Positions 36,798 through 46,920 of a stretch of DNA of 64,000 nt are shown one piece after another. The first letter of the stretch is position 1. Every line of letters begins with the position of its first letter. The position numbers and the translations under genes were made by a program. Origin of the DNA: Hyphomicrobiales bacterium (lineage in GTDB: Bacteria > Pseudomonadota > Alphaproteobacteria > Rhizobiales > Beijerinckiaceae); NCBI GenBank assembly GCA_947455455.1, contig CANGOE010000002.1, positions 1 through 64,000 on the forward strand. The letters run 5' to 3'. Below the pieces are notes generated by a model. The model saw only the letters and a program-made list of their open reading frames with translations, was not told where the DNA came from and did no database searches.

Positions 36798-37847
36798 ATG
36801 TCGGGTATCCCCCTCTCTTTCGCACCCCTGCGTTTCGGTATTTTGGGAGCGGCCAATATCGCGCGGGAATTTATGGACGGGGTCAAACAGTCCCCGCTTG
36901 TCACAGTGCAGGCCGTCGCCTCGCGCGATGGCACCAAGGCCGCCGAATTTGCCCGCACCTATGGCATCCCCGACCACCATGCCAGCTACGAAGCCATGCT
37001 GGCCGATCCGACGATCGAAGCGGTTTATATCCCTTTGCCCAATGATCTGCATGCCGAATGGGCCATCAAAGCGGCCCAAGCCGGCAAGCATGTCTTGTGC
37101 GAAAAGCCCCTTGCCGTCGGCCTGTCGGATGTCCAATCCATGTTCAGGGCCGCGCATGAAGCGGGGGTCAAGCTGGCCGAGGCCTATCCCTATATGGCCC
37201 AGCCGCAAACCATCACCATGAATGACCTGCTGAATGAAGGGGTCATTGGCCCGATCCAGACGGTTTCCGCCGCCTTCGGCTTCGGTATCGTCGCCCCTGA
37301 CGGCACCCCGATTGCCAATCCCGCCAATATCAGACTGCGCCCCGACAGGGCGGGCGGCGGGTTGCTGGACGCAGGCACCTATGCCGTATCATTGGTCAGG
37401 TTGGCGGTGGGCGAGCGCCCCTTGCGCGTCATCGCCAGCGGCCGCTACACCAAAACGGAGGTGGACCAGACGGTGGTGGCACTTCTGGAGTTCCCCTCGG
37501 GCACACTGGGCCAGATCTCGTGCTCGATGTCGGCCTCCTTCCATCGCAAAGCGTTGATTGTGGGCAGTCACGGGGTGATCGAAACCGATTATTCCAACCA
37601 TGCGCCCGCCGATGGCCGCCTGCATTTGAACATCAAACGCGGCGTGCCCAAAACAATCGGCTTTGAAACAACAACCGTCAGCGCGGCCGATGGCTTCAAA
37701 CTCGAAGCCGAAAGTTTTGCGACTTGGGTCCGGACCGGCCAAGGCTGGACTGGAGCCAGCGAAGCAGTCTCCCTTGACGTCGCCGCAACCCTCGAGGCCA
37801 TTGCCAAAAGCCTGGCCAGCGGCAAGTTTGAGGATGTCACACAATAA
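36798..37847 (+). CDS. Gfo/Idh/MocA-family oxidoreductase
   Basis: RFGILGAANIAREFMDGVKQSPLVTVQAVASRD; AGKHVLCEKPLAV. Confidence 0.9.
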   Translation: MSGIPLSFAPLRFGILGAANIAREFMDGVKQSPLVTVQAVASRDGTKAAEFARTYGIPDHHASYEAMLADPTIEAVYIPLPNDLHAEWAIKAAQAGKHVLCEKPLAVGLSDVQSMFRAAHEAGVKLAEAYPYMAQPQTITMNDLLNEGVIGPIQTVSAAFGFGIVAPDGTPIANPANIRLRPDRAGGGLLDAGTYAVSLVRLAVGERPLRVIASGRYTKTEVDQTVVALLEFPSGTLGQISCSMSASFHRKALIVGSHGVIETDYSNHAPADGRLHLNIKRGVPKTIGFETTTVSAADGFKLEAESFATWVRTGQGWTGASEAVSLDVAATLEAIAKSLASGKFEDVTQ

Positions 37848-37964
37848 AGGGCGCTTCCCCCTTCCAGAACAACCAACCGCTCTCAAAATTGAAGCCCTCC
37901 GGCTTGGTGGTTCCCAGTCAATCCGCTATGGCTTGCGTCAACAGGTCAGCGGGGATGGGTGAGG

Positions 37965-38567
37965 ATGCATTCGGCAGGGATTGACGGCTTCTTGTTGGGC
38001 GGCGGCCTGATTATGGCCATTGGCGCGCAAAATGCCTTTGTGATCCGCCAGGGCCTGCTTGGCCGTCATATTGTCTGGATCTGTCTGTTTTGCGCGCTCT
38101 CGGACACCCTGTTGATCTGGGCTGGCGTGTTCGGCTTGTCCGCTCTTGCTGAGGCTCTGCCGCTGTTTGTATCGGTCATGACCTATGGTGGCGCCGCCTT
38201 TCTGTTTTATTTCGGTCTTACCGCAATGCGCCGCGCGTTAAGGCCCGTTGCGGCGGATTTCGAGGCGGCCGATGCCCCGACATTGATATCGTCCTTGCTG
38301 GTCTGCGCCGGCTTCACGTTTTTAAACCCGCATGTCTATCTCGATACCGTCATTCTGGTGGGAAGCGTGGCAAATGCGCGCCCGATCGACGAGCGCAGTG
38401 CCTTTGCCTTCGGCGCGTCGACGGCCTCATTCCTGTGGTTTTTCAGCATCGGCTTGGGGGCTGTCCTGCTCAAACCATGGCTTGAACAGCCCCGCATCTG
38501 GCAATGGATCGACGGCCTGATTGCGCTGGTGATGTTCGTGCTGTGCGGCAAGCTGTTGATGTCTTGA
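37965..38567 (+). CDS. LysE/ArgO-family amino acid exporter
   Basis: GGGLIMAIGAQNAFVIRQGLLGRH; FTFLNPHVYLDTVILVGSVA. Confidence 0.88.
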   Translation: MHSAGIDGFLLGGGLIMAIGAQNAFVIRQGLLGRHIVWICLFCALSDTLLIWAGVFGLSALAEALPLFVSVMTYGGAAFLFYFGLTAMRRALRPVAADFEAADAPTLISSLLVCAGFTFLNPHVYLDTVILVGSVANARPIDERSAFAFGASTASFLWFFSIGLGAVLLKPWLEQPRIWQWIDGLIALVMFVLCGKLLMS

Positions 38568-38624
38568 TGGTCGAGGGGCAAGGAACAAGGGGCAAGCGGC
38601 AAGGACCAAAGCGGCCGGCCGCCC

Positions 38625-39518
38625 TCAAGCCCGTTTCTGGACAGCAAACCCGACCATCGCAGTCAGAACCACAAACACCCCCAGCACCTGCATGGGCGAG
38701 ATGGCCTGATCCAGAATGAAAAAGCCCATCAGCAAGGCCGATACAGGCTCGAAATTCATCACCGCCGCATTGTCGAGCATGCCGAAGCGCGGCATGAACA
38801 CGAAAAAGCTGATGATCGCGATGGCATAGAGAACCGACACACAGGCCAGCGCAATCCAGCCGGTGTTGTCCTGCGGAAGCGTGAAGCCATCCTGCACGAT
38901 ACCGATACCACCCATCAGCACCACGATGATCGACATCATGCACAGACTGCGGACACGGCTGTCGACAATGATCAACCAGCGCTGGGTCACCATCATCACC
39001 GTTGCGAAGGACAGGGCGGCCGCAAGCGCCAGCATGATCCCGCGCAACATCACAACGGCATCGGTTTGCGCCGAAAGACCGTAGAGATTGAGCGCGAGGC
39101 TCAAGCCCAGCAGAGCCACCGGCATAAACAGCAATGTCCGGTTGGAGGGTCTGCGCCCCTCGATCCCCCACGACATCAAGGCAAAAATAAACGGGAAGGT
39201 ATTGAAGGTCAGAAGCGCAAGTCCGACCGGTATCATCGACACAGCGGAATAGATGCACAGGCTCTGGATCGTCAGCAGAATGCCGGTGGCCAGCAATTTC
39301 AACCCGACCCCTTCAGGCAGGGCCAATGCCACACCTTCCAGCTTCAGCGCGACCAGCAAAGCAAAGGCCGTAAAGGCCGAGCGCACAATGACCGCCAGCA
39401 TCACACTGGTGCCATGGTCGAACGCCACACGGGCCGACACGTGGTTACTGCCGAAGGTGCAGGCAATCAGCATCAACAACAGCACGATCTGCCAACGGGG
39501 TCTGGTGGTATTTTGCAT
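38625..39518 (-). CDS. EamA/DMT-family transporter
   Basis: Ten hydrophobic segments; VSALLMGFFILDQAISPMQVLGVFVVLTA; start taken as MQNTTRPRWQ. Confidence 0.85.
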   Translation of the reverse strand: MQNTTRPRWQIVLLLMLIACTFGSNHVSARVAFDHGTSVMLAVIVRSAFTAFALLVALKLEGVALALPEGVGLKLLATGILLTIQSLCIYSAVSMIPVGLALLTFNTFPFIFALMSWGIEGRRPSNRTLLFMPVALLGLSLALNLYGLSAQTDAVVMLRGIMLALAAALSFATVMMVTQRWLIIVDSRVRSLCMMSIIVVLMGGIGIVQDGFTLPQDNTGWIALACVSVLYAIAIISFFVFMPRFGMLDNAAVMNFEPVSALLMGFFILDQAISPMQVLGVFVVLTAMVGFAVQKRA

Positions 39519-39550
39519 CTGCGGGGGATCTGACCTGACTGGAGGAAATG

Positions 39551-39584
39551 AAAGAACCGGGACGGCTAAGCCAGCCCCGGCTCT
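39551..39584 (-). terminator. Hairpin terminator downstream of the PheC-like gene
   Basis: Minus strand AGAGCCGGG...CCCGGTTCT followed by TTC; inner GGCTTAGCC. Confidence 0.6.
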
Positions 39585-39621
39585 TGCTGATCGGGATGAG
39601 TTGGCCGCAAGGGCCAATCGG

Positions 39622-40398
39622 TTACTTCATCCACTTCTCGACGATACGGTCATATTCACCGCTGGCTTTGGCCAGATGGAGCCATGTGTCGAACCATGCT
39701 TTTGTCGCCATATCCCCTCTCGGCAACATATAGCCCATTTCGCCATATTGGAGGGGCTTGTCGGGATTGACCGCGCACAGGCCGGGACGAATTTTTTGCT
39801 GTACGATCGTCTCGATCGACTCCGAGATCATGACATCGGCATTGCCCTTCAGGATTTCGTCGAAAATTGTGACGTTGTCATTGAAGACAATGACTTTGGC
39901 CGCAGGCAAATTCGTGCGGACAAATCGCTCATTGCTCCCGCCGGGATTGGTGATCACGGTCACGCTGGCTTTGTTGAGATCGGCAACGGTCTGGAATTTG
40001 GAGACATTCTCGCATTTGGTAATGGGGGCCTTGCCGTTAATCATATAGGCTTGGGTGAAACCTGCACGTTTGGCCCGCTCGGTCGACACGGAAATACCGC
40101 CAACCGCGACATCGCAACCGGCCAGAAAGTCATCCATCAATTTCGGCCATGAGGTTTTCACCATCTCGACCTCGACACCCAGCGCCTTGGCGGCGGAGGC
40201 AATCAGATCGATATCGATGCCCTCGAATGTGCCATCGGCTTTGGCCAGTGAGAACGGCTTGTAATCGCCAGGCGAGCATACCTTGATTTTGCCAGACTTG
40301 ATCATGGCATCAAGCCTTGAGCTGTCCTGCGCTTGCGCCTGAGGCGACAGCGCCAGCATCTGCATCACAAAAAAACTTATTACTGCAATCAGTTTCAT
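39622..40398 (-). CDS. Periplasmic solute-binding-fold protein; probable cyclohexadienyl dehydratase (PheC)-like enzyme
   Basis: Signal peptide; GDYKPFS, TSWPKLMDDF, GKAPITKCENVSKFQT, VTVITNPGGSNERFVRTNLPAAKVIVFNDNVTIFDEI, GLCAVNPDKPL, LPRGD. Confidence 0.65.
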   Translation of the reverse strand: MKLIAVISFFVMQMLALSPQAQAQDSSRLDAMIKSGKIKVCSPGDYKPFSLAKADGTFEGIDIDLIASAAKALGVEVEMVKTSWPKLMDDFLAGCDVAVGGISVSTERAKRAGFTQAYMINGKAPITKCENVSKFQTVADLNKASVTVITNPGGSNERFVRTNLPAAKVIVFNDNVTIFDEILKGNADVMISESIETIVQQKIRPGLCAVNPDKPLQYGEMGYMLPRGDMATKAWFDTWLHLAKASGEYDRIVEKWMK

Positions 40399-40620
40399 TG
40401 GTCCCGCCCTTGATCAGGTTGATGTGCCGAAAAATCCCTACTGGAAATCGAGTATTCACAAATATAGCGGCCTTGTCACCCGCCAACTTGGCGGCTGGTC
40501 TGTTATCCCTGATGTTTTCATGATTGAAATTCTCAACCAACATCCGCTTGATTTCAAAGCATTTTGCATATCCACTGCCTTTCAAGTCCGATGCAAAGCG
40601 GCATGAAGGGGAGAGACAGG

Positions 40621-41598
40621 ATGACACAGCCAGATGGCCCGGCTTTGGTGATGGGGTCGCCCCCCTTTTCATATCGTCCGTTGGAGAATTGGGGCCATTT
40701 GCCGCCCGGGATCGAGCTGAAAGATGTCGCCGGCATTGCGGTGGATGACAAGGATCACGTCTATCTGTTCAATCGTGGCCAGCATCCGGTTGTCGTGCTC
40801 GACCGGCACGGCGAATTCAAAACGAGTTGGGGACACGGCCTGTTCGTCAATGCCCATGGCGCGCATATCGGGGCGGACCAGTGCATCTATCTGACCGACA
40901 ACGGCAATCATACGGTCCGCAAATTCAGTCTGGATGGCAAATTGCTCCTGTCGATCGGCAACGAGGGCAAACCGGCTCCCTTTATGAGCGGGGAACCGTT
41001 TTGCCGGTGCACCCATACGGCGCTGGCGCCCAATGGCGACATTTATGTCTCCGATGGCTATGGCAATGCCGCTGTCCACAAATACGACCCGGCCGGCAAC
41101 CACCTGCTGTCATGGGGCAAGCCGGGATCGGGACCGGGCGAGTTCAACCTTCCGCATAACATCTGTTGTGATGCCGATGGCTGGGTCTATGTCGCCGACC
41201 GCGAAAACCACCGCGTCCAGATTTTTGACGGCCAGGGCCGCTACCAATCGCAGATCAACAACATGCACCGGCCCAGCGGGCTGGCCATTGTGCAGGGCCA
41301 ATGCCCGTGTTGCATCGTCGGCGAGTTGAAACCCTATCAACCCGTCAATCGCCTTACCCCGAATCTCGGGGCGCGGATCAGTTTTGTGGACCACAACAGC
41401 CAGCTCGTCTCGCGGCTTGACCGGGGCATGGGAGCGGGATCGGAAGCCGGACAATTTATCTCGCCCCACGCCATTGCTTTGGATTCGCATGGCGACCTCT
41501 ATGTCGGCGAAGTGGTTGAAGCGGATTGGAAAGCGGTGTTTCCCGACGAGGACATGCCGGACAGGCCCCGCCGGTTTCAAAAATTTAAACGGTGCTGA
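40621..41598 (+). CDS. NHL-repeat/six-bladed beta-propeller protein (peptidyl-alpha-hydroxyglycine lyase-like)
   Basis: Repeats such as GWVYVADRENHRVQIFDGQGRY, IYLTDNGNHTVRKFSLDGKLL, DIYVSDGYGNAAVHKYDPAGN; no signal peptide. Confidence 0.82.
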   Translation: MTQPDGPALVMGSPPFSYRPLENWGHLPPGIELKDVAGIAVDDKDHVYLFNRGQHPVVVLDRHGEFKTSWGHGLFVNAHGAHIGADQCIYLTDNGNHTVRKFSLDGKLLLSIGNEGKPAPFMSGEPFCRCTHTALAPNGDIYVSDGYGNAAVHKYDPAGNHLLSWGKPGSGPGEFNLPHNICCDADGWVYVADRENHRVQIFDGQGRYQSQINNMHRPSGLAIVQGQCPCCIVGELKPYQPVNRLTPNLGARISFVDHNSQLVSRLDRGMGAGSEAGQFISPHAIALDSHGDLYVGEVVEADWKAVFPDEDMPDRPRRFQKFKRC

Positions 41599-41720
41599 CA
41601 AGCGCCTTCATCGCTCATTCTGCTGGGCATTACGGCCGATCCATTCCATTGACGGGGTGACGCGCCCCTGTGATCATGCAAACCTGAAGGCCTTGTTGCG
41701 GGTAGATCAAAGGGTTGACC

Positions 41721-43106
41721 ATGTCGAGAGAACAAGCTGTTGCCAAAGCCCAAGCCTATTTTGACTCAGGCCTGATGAAAACCGATCTGACGCGACTGGT
41801 GGCGATCCCCACCGAGAGCCAGAACCCCGATCGGGCCGATGAATTGCCCCGCTACATCAGCACCGAAATGATCCCTTTACTGGAAAGCATGGGCTTTTCC
41901 TGCCGGATCCTGACCCACCCCAAGGCCAAGGGGCCGTTTCTGTTTGCCGAACGGTTCGAGGCCGAAGGCCTGCCGACCATTTTCGGCTATGGCCACGGCG
42001 ATGTGATCAGGGGGCTGGATAAAGACTGGCATGAGGGCCTGTCGCCATGGACCTTGAAAGAAGTGGGAGACCGCTGGTACGGGCGTGGCGTGGTCGACAA
42101 CAAGGGCCAGCACCTGATCAATCTTCAGGCTTTGAAATGTGTGCTGGAATTGCGCGGCGGGCTCGGTTTCAATGCCAAATACCTGATCGAAATGGGCGAG
42201 GAAATGGGCTCGCCGGGCTTGCGCGAATTGTGCATGGAACACGGGGAATTGTTGAAGGCCGACGTGCTGATTGCCTCGGACGGGCCAAGGCTCAATCAGG
42301 ACCGGCCGACCATCTTTTTGGGCTCGCGCGGCGGCATGACATTCGATCTCGAAATCGATGCCCGCGAGGGTGGACACCATTCGGGCAATTGGGGCGGTAT
42401 TCTTTCGGATCCGGGCATCCAACTGGCCCATGCGCTGGCCTGCATCACCTCCCCCACCGGCCAAATCCGCATCCATGAATGGGTGCCCAAAGAACTGCCT
42501 GCGGCGGTCCGGCGGGTGCTGGTCGATTGCGAGATCGACGGCGGCAGTGACGGCCCGACCATCGACCCCGATTGGGGCGAACCGGATCTGACCCCCGCCG
42601 AACAGGTGTTCGGCTGGTGTTCCTTCGATGTGCTGGCCATGAAGGTGGGCAACCCGGAAACGCCGGTCAATGCCGTGCCGCCCAAAGCCTGGGCGCGGTG
42701 CCAGTTGCGGTTTGTGGTCGGCATCGATGTCGAGGATATTCTGCCCGCCTTGCGCCGCCATCTCGACCGGCACGGTTTCGGGATGGTCACGGTCAACCAG
42801 AGCCGCGACGAGGTGTTCCATGCCACCCGCCTTGATCCCGATGATGCGTGGGTGACATGGGCATTGGTCTCGCTGGCCCGCACCACCAACAAAAAACCGG
42901 CCCTGTTGCCCAATCTGGGCGGCTCGTTGCCCAATGACATTTTCTCGGAAATTCTGGGTCTTCGCACCATCTGGGTGCCGCACTCCTATCCGGGCTGTTC
43001 GCAACATGCTCCCAACGAGCATCTTCCTGTTGCCATCGCGCGCGAGGGGCTGGGCATGATGGCCGGTCTCTATTGGGATTTGGGAGAAAACGCACCTGCC
43101 CTGTAA
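41721..43106 (+). CDS. M20-family metallopeptidase
   Basis: TIFGYGHGDV; WYGRGVVDNKGQHLINLQAL; EMGEEMGSPGL; dimerisation domain GGHHSGNWGG. Confidence 0.88.
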   Translation: MSREQAVAKAQAYFDSGLMKTDLTRLVAIPTESQNPDRADELPRYISTEMIPLLESMGFSCRILTHPKAKGPFLFAERFEAEGLPTIFGYGHGDVIRGLDKDWHEGLSPWTLKEVGDRWYGRGVVDNKGQHLINLQALKCVLELRGGLGFNAKYLIEMGEEMGSPGLRELCMEHGELLKADVLIASDGPRLNQDRPTIFLGSRGGMTFDLEIDAREGGHHSGNWGGILSDPGIQLAHALACITSPTGQIRIHEWVPKELPAAVRRVLVDCEIDGGSDGPTIDPDWGEPDLTPAEQVFGWCSFDVLAMKVGNPETPVNAVPPKAWARCQLRFVVGIDVEDILPALRRHLDRHGFGMVTVNQSRDEVFHATRLDPDDAWVTWALVSLARTTNKKPALLPNLGGSLPNDIFSEILGLRTIWVPHSYPGCSQHAPNEHLPVAIAREGLGMMAGLYWDLGENAPAL

Positions 43107-43210
43107 AGCGACACGGCACAGCCTTGATTCATGGCATTTGCCCACATCATCTCCCCTGATCCGGCATTTTTTGTCGGGACAGCCACCCTTCGGGATGCTA
43201 GCCTTCTGCC

Positions 43211-44128
43211 ATGACACAATTCATCTTCCGCCGCGCTTTGCTTGCTTTGTCCGTTGTGCTGACGGTGATGGCCATGGCGTTTGTGCTGACGCGGCTGTCG
43301 GGTGATCTGGCGATCTCGATTGCCGGACCGGGCTCGACGCAAGCCGATGTCGAGGTGATCCGCAAAGCCTACGGGTTGGACAGGCCGGTGCTTGTGCAGT
43401 TTTTCGACTGGACCCGCCTCGCGCTGACCGGCGATTTCGGCAACAGCTTTTTCTTCAAAGACAAAGTCTCGACGCTGATCGCGCAAAGAATGCCTGTGAC
43501 CTTCACACTGGGTTTTGCAGGCCTTGCCCTTGCCCTGATGATCTCGTTGCCACTGGGGATTATCGCGGCCCTTTATGAAAACACCTGGATTGACCGCACC
43601 GCCTTGTTGCTGGTGATGGTCGGGCAAGCCATGCCGAGTTTCTGGCTGGGACTGATCCTGATGATCGTGTTCGGGTTGCAACTCGGCTGGTTGCCGATTT
43701 CGGGGACCGGAAGCTGGCAGCATTTTGTGATGCCTGCCATTGTGCTGGCCTTTACGGCCGTGCCCGCGCTGACACGCCTGATGCGTTCGGGCATGATCGA
43801 TGCGCTCGGCTCCGATTACATCCGCACCGCACGGGCCAAGGGCCTGAGCCGTTCGAGTATTATTTTCAAACATGCCTTGCGCAATGCGGCCATTCCGGTG
43901 GTGTCGATTGCCGCTGTCCAGCTTGGTTTCATGCTGGGTGGCTCGATTGTGATCGAAACGGTGTTCGCCCTGCATGGTGTCGGCTATCTGGCATGGGAAA
44001 GCATCTCGAAGAATGATTTTCCGGTGGTGCAAGCCGTCGTGCTGGTGCTGGCCAGCATCTATATTGGTTTGACGCTGGTATCGGATATTCTCAATGCCCT
44101 GCTTGACCCGCGTTTGAGGGGGGCTTGA
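43211..44128 (+). CDS. Dipeptide-type ABC transporter permease (DppB-like)
   Basis: FIFRRALLALSVVLTVMAMAFVLTRLSGD; YIRTARAKGLSRSSIIFKHALRNAAIPVVSI. Confidence 0.92.
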   Translation: MTQFIFRRALLALSVVLTVMAMAFVLTRLSGDLAISIAGPGSTQADVEVIRKAYGLDRPVLVQFFDWTRLALTGDFGNSFFFKDKVSTLIAQRMPVTFTLGFAGLALALMISLPLGIIAALYENTWIDRTALLLVMVGQAMPSFWLGLILMIVFGLQLGWLPISGTGSWQHFVMPAIVLAFTAVPALTRLMRSGMIDALGSDYIRTARAKGLSRSSIIFKHALRNAAIPVVSIAAVQLGFMLGGSIVIETVFALHGVGYLAWESISKNDFPVVQAVVLVLASIYIGLTLVSDILNALLDPRLRGA

Positions 44129-44130
44129 GC

Positions 44131-44964
44131 ATGCCGCGTCTGACACAAATCAGTTTTGTCATCGGGCTTACCATTGTCGGACTGGTGTTTGTTGCGGCCG
44201 TGATCGGGCCTTGGCTGACGGGCCATGATGCCTTTGCGCAAAACCTCAACGCCCGCCTGATCCCGCCGGTCTGGATGGAAGGCGGCTCAAGCCTGCATTG
44301 GCTCGGCACCGACCAGTTGGGCCGCGACTATCTGACCCGCCTGTTATACGGCGCGCGCATCTCGCTGTTTATCGGAGTTTTGACGGTCATCACATCCGGT
44401 CTCATCGGCACCAGTCTGGGCGTATTGGGCGGTTTTTACGGCGGGCGGATCGATGATGCCGTGCTGTTTCTGATCACCTGCCGGCTGTCGATTCCGGTGG
44501 TGCTGGTGGCGCTGGCGGTGGTGGGGCTGATCGGATCGAGCCTGACACTGGTTGTTTCGACGTTGGGCCTGCTGTTATGGGACCGCTTTGCCGTTGTCGC
44601 ACGCGCCACAACCATGCAGATCCGCTCGCTCGATTATGTCAACGCGGCGTGGTGTTCCGGCTGTTCGCCGCTGGACATCATGCGCCATGAGATCCTGCCC
44701 AACATCTCAAGCCATTTGCTGGTGGTCTGCACGCTGGAAATTGCACTGGCCATTTTGCTGGAGGCCTCTTTGTCGTTTCTCGGTCTCGGTGTCCCCCCGC
44801 CTTTGCCGTCGTGGGGGCTGATGATTGCCGAGGGCAAGGACTACATGTTTTTCAGCGCATGGGTGATCATGATCCCGGGTCTGGCGCTGTTTACGCTGGT
44901 GCTGGGCATGAATATGGTGGGTGACGGATTGCGGCGGGCGTTTGGCACACAGGTGATCAAATGA
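44131..44964 (+). CDS. Dipeptide-type ABC transporter permease (DppC-like)
   Basis: HWLGTDQLGRDYLTRLLYGARISLFIG; SFLGLGVPPPLPSWGLMIAEGKDYM. Confidence 0.92.
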   Translation: MPRLTQISFVIGLTIVGLVFVAAVIGPWLTGHDAFAQNLNARLIPPVWMEGGSSLHWLGTDQLGRDYLTRLLYGARISLFIGVLTVITSGLIGTSLGVLGGFYGGRIDDAVLFLITCRLSIPVVLVALAVVGLIGSSLTLVVSTLGLLLWDRFAVVARATTMQIRSLDYVNAAWCSGCSPLDIMRHEILPNISSHLLVVCTLEIALAILLEASLSFLGLGVPPPLPSWGLMIAEGKDYMFFSAWVIMIPGLALFTLVLGMNMVGDGLRRAFGTQVIK

Positions 44965-45932
44965 CGCCGATCCTGGATGTCCGCAATCTGGCCGTACGCT
45001 TTGGCCCGACTTTGGCGGTCCGCAATGCCAGCTTTACGGTGCAAAAAGGCGAGACCCATTGCATCGTCGGGGAATCGGGTTGTGGAAAATCCGTGACCGC
45101 ACTGGCCATTATGAACCTGCTGGCCCGCAATGCCCGACGCGATGCCCAAGCCATCCGGTTCAACGGGCAGGATATGCTAGCCTATTCGGACCGGCAGATG
45201 GAGGATGTGCGCGGCAACCGCATGGCGATGATCTTCCAGGAGCCGATGACCAGCCTCAACCCCTCTTTCACCATCGGTTCGCAAATGATCGAGGTGTTGC
45301 GCCGCCACCACGCCACCACCCGACATGAGGCCGAACAACGGGCGATTGCCCTGATGCAACGGGTGGGCATTACCGCCCCGCATATGCGGCTTGGCCAATA
45401 TCCGCATCAATTATCGGGCGGTTTGCGGCAACGGGTGATGATTGCCATGGCGTTGATGTGCGATCCCGAATTGCTGATTGCCGACGAGCCGACCACTGCG
45501 CTGGATGTCACCGTCCAAGCCCAGATCTTGCGGTTGCTGGCCGAATTGAAACAGGAATTGGGTTTGGGCATTTTGCTGATCACCCATGATCTCGGCATTG
45601 TGGCGCGGGTGGCGGACCATGTGTCGGTGATGTATGCGGGCGAGGTGATCGAGTCCGGTCGCACCGCGCAATTGTTTGCCAATCCCGCCCATCCCTATAC
45701 CCGCGGCCTGATCGACTGCGTGCCGGTGCCCGGCAAAATCAGGCCGGGCGAGGCTTTGGGGTCCATTCCCGGCACAGTGCCGGTGATGAAAGACGGTTTT
45801 TCCGGCTGTGCGTTCCGGTTCCGTTGCCCGCAAGCCTCGGAGGTCTGCACCCAAGCGGTTCCGCGCCATGCGCTCGGCTCCGACCATATCGTCCATTGCC
45901 ATCTTGCGCCCTCACAGGGAGCAGGCCAATGA
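44961..45932 (+). CDS. Dipeptide-type ABC transporter ATP-binding protein (DppD-like)
   Basis: [49 protein letters not shown]. Confidence 0.93.
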   Translation: MTPILDVRNLAVRFGPTLAVRNASFTVQKGETHCIVGESGCGKSVTALAIMNLLARNARRDAQAIRFNGQDMLAYSDRQMEDVRGNRMAMIFQEPMTSLNPSFTIGSQMIEVLRRHHATTRHEAEQRAIALMQRVGITAPHMRLGQYPHQLSGGLRQRVMIAMALMCDPELLIADEPTTALDVTVQAQILRLLAELKQELGLGILLITHDLGIVARVADHVSVMYAGEVIESGRTAQLFANPAHPYTRGLIDCVPVPGKIRPGEALGSIPGTVPVMKDGFSGCAFRFRCPQASEVCTQAVPRHALGSDHIVHCHLAPSQGAGQ

Positions 45933-46885
45933 GCCCATCCCCCGCACTGGTGCTTAAAGATCTATCCTGCACCTTCCATGTGCAGGGCGGCTTGTTCCAG
46001 CCTGCCCGGCACGTGCGTGCGGTCGACCAGATCAGCTTCACCCTCGAAGAAGGCGGCGTGCTGGGCATTGTCGGCGAGTCAGGCTGTGGCAAGACCACCT
46101 TGGCGCGGATGATTTTGGGCCTGCAAAACCCGACATCCGGCGAGGCATTCGTGCATGGCCAACGCCTGTCGGAAATGGGCAGACGCGCCCGCGCCCGCTT
46201 GATCCAGCCGGTGTTTCAGGATCCGTTCTCCTCGCTCAACCCCAAGCACCGCATACAGGACATTGTGGCCCTGCCCCTGCGCGCCCAAGGATGTTTCGAG
46301 CCGCACGAGATCGAGCGCCGGACTGCGGCCATTCTGGAACGGGTCGGCCTGTCCTCCGAGCAGGGCCGCCGCCTTCCTGCCCAACTCTCGGGCGGCCAGC
46401 GCCAGCGTGTCGCGATTGCGCGCGCGCTGATCCTCGAACCGCGCATTGTCGTGTGTGACGAGCCGACCTCGGCGCTGGATGTGTCGGTCCAGGCACAGAT
46501 TTTGAACCTGCTGGGCGAATTGCGCCGCGATCTCAACCTCACTTATGTGTTCATCAGCCACAATCTGGCAGTGGTCGAACATGTCGCCACAGATGTGATG
46601 GTGATGTATCTGGGCCGGATGGTCGAGCGCAACACCACCGCGAGCCTGTTCAAAGAGCCGCACCATCCCTATACCCAAGCCCTACTCGCCAGCGTGCTGA
46701 CACCGGAGCCGGGGCTGGGCCTGCCCGATGTCGGCTTGGGCGATATCATGCCCGATCCGGCCAATATCCCGTCGGGTTGCCGCTTCCATCCGCGTTGCTT
46801 GAAAGCGCAAGCGCAATGCGCCACCCTGTCTCCACCGACCCGCTCCATGCCCGATCAGGGCATGGTCGAATGCCATCTGTTCTGA
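45929..46885 (+). CDS. Dipeptide-type ABC transporter ATP-binding protein (DppF-like)
   Basis: GESGCGKTTLARMILGL; LSGGQRQRVAIARALILEPRIVVCDEPTSALDVSVQAQIL; ATGA overlap. Confidence 0.93.
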   Translation: MSPSPALVLKDLSCTFHVQGGLFQPARHVRAVDQISFTLEEGGVLGIVGESGCGKTTLARMILGLQNPTSGEAFVHGQRLSEMGRRARARLIQPVFQDPFSSLNPKHRIQDIVALPLRAQGCFEPHEIERRTAAILERVGLSSEQGRRLPAQLSGGQRQRVAIARALILEPRIVVCDEPTSALDVSVQAQILNLLGELRRDLNLTYVFISHNLAVVEHVATDVMVMYLGRMVERNTTASLFKEPHHPYTQALLASVLTPEPGLGLPDVGLGDIMPDPANIPSGCRFHPRCLKAQAQCATLSPPTRSMPDQGMVECHLF

Positions 46886-46920
46886 TCTTATCCATTCACC
46901 CTCGTCTTGAAGGACATGCC

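Noticed and set aside
41877-43217. 446-aa minus-strand ORF
   Set aside because: Antisense to the M20 peptidase gene.
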